Source of the DNA: Bacteroidota bacterium
GTDB lineage: Bacteria; Bacteroidota; Bacteroidia; 2-12-FULL-35-15
Direction of reading: 5' to 3'
Length of the DNA stretch: 5,439 nucleotides
Assembly: GCA_021413595.1 (NCBI GenBank)
Contig: JAIOQD010000275.1
Location: forward strand, 1 to 5,439
Shown: in pieces, positions 5,321-5,439 of the stretch
Layout of the letters: the number at the start of each line of letters is the position of its first letter
How positions within the stretch are numbered: position 1 is the first letter of the stretch
Position numbers and translations under genes: made by a program
The notes under the pieces: generated by a model
The model's database searches: none
What the model was told of the DNA's origin: nothing
The model's input: only the letters and a program-made list of their open reading frames with translations

Positions 5321-5323
5321 AAC
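5311..5323 (-). other. Start box of the long unit
   Basis: On the minus strand this reads GTTGGCTGCAACC. It matches GTTGGCTGCTGCC on the plus strand at 2449-2461 in 11 of 13 positions, so the two ends of the long unit are inverted copies of each other, as in the three shorter units. The last three bases (5321-5323) are shared with the 119-bp repeat. Confidence 0.45.
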
Positions 5324-5439
5324 GTTTGTGTATGAAACGTGGCTGGGTTTTCGAAGCGAATCACTGTCCCACGTAACCAAACGTAATTTGAAAACTAAAC
5401 TACAAATTTACAATGAACCCCAGCCATGTTTTATACACT
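5321..5439. repeat. 119-bp exact direct repeat, copy 2 (attC-like, cut by window end)
   Basis: Identical to 835-953, in the same orientation, 4486 bp away. The pairing arms are 5328-5347 and 5419-5438 with the same two G-T wobbles. The right GTT-type box, if present, lies beyond the window. It would be the junction between the long unit and a further cassette to the right. Perfect identity against the strongly diverged site at 2325-2455 points to recent spread or conversion. Confidence 0.9.

Noticed and set aside
5056..5364. Two overlapping minus-strand frames of 102 and 69 codons
   Set aside because: They lie in noncoding family DNA, are Lys/Arg/Asn-rich without any domain, and one runs into the 119-bp repeat.

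Overview
The window looks like an accessory region of a Bacteroidota-type genome. This is inferred from AT-rich DNA, ATG starts without obvious Shine-Dalgarno sequences, and a secretion-signalled ankyrin protein beside an RCC1-repeat protein of the style common in that phylum. No marker gene fixes the taxonomy. Every credible gene is on the minus strand, so the functional order runs from high to low coordinates.

The main result is that the window reads as a cassette array resembling an integron array without its integrase. From high to low coordinates it holds: a 119-bp structured repeat (5321-5439, cut by the window edge); a long unit of about 3 kb (5323 to about 2331) with an RCC1-repeat fragment, two overlapping small hypothetical genes, a five-copy noncoding tandem repeat and a structured site; a 0.6-kb unit with a membrane-anchored hypothetical protein (1729-2307); a 0.9-kb unit with an endonuclease/exonuclease/phosphatase-family protein (986-1678); a second, identical 119-bp copy (835-953); a 0.75-kb unit with an exported ankyrin-repeat protein (124-792); and short hairpin-type sites at 22-114.

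The start of each unit is the near-perfect reverse complement of its own end: 15/16 for the membrane-protein unit, 11/12 for the EEP unit, 13/15 for the ankyrin unit and 11/13 for the long unit. This is the expected relation between the R' and R'' boxes of a circularised integron cassette. The two best junction sites (831-962 and 2325-2455) share one layout: YAAC box, about 20-bp stem, 71-nt loop, stem, GTTR box, 131-132 bp in all. The two identical 119-bp copies diverge exactly at the AAC/GTT triplet, where an integron integrase would exchange strands. Every purine-transition mismatch I found in the paired arms gives a G-T wobble on the plus strand and an A-C mismatch on the minus strand. That points to the plus strand, the bottom strand relative to the cargo, as the folding strand.

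No integrase, attI or host core gene is visible, so this could be an integrase-less cassette cluster or another cassette-mobilising system with cassette-specific inverted ends. The cargo genes have unrelated predicted roles, as is usual for such arrays.
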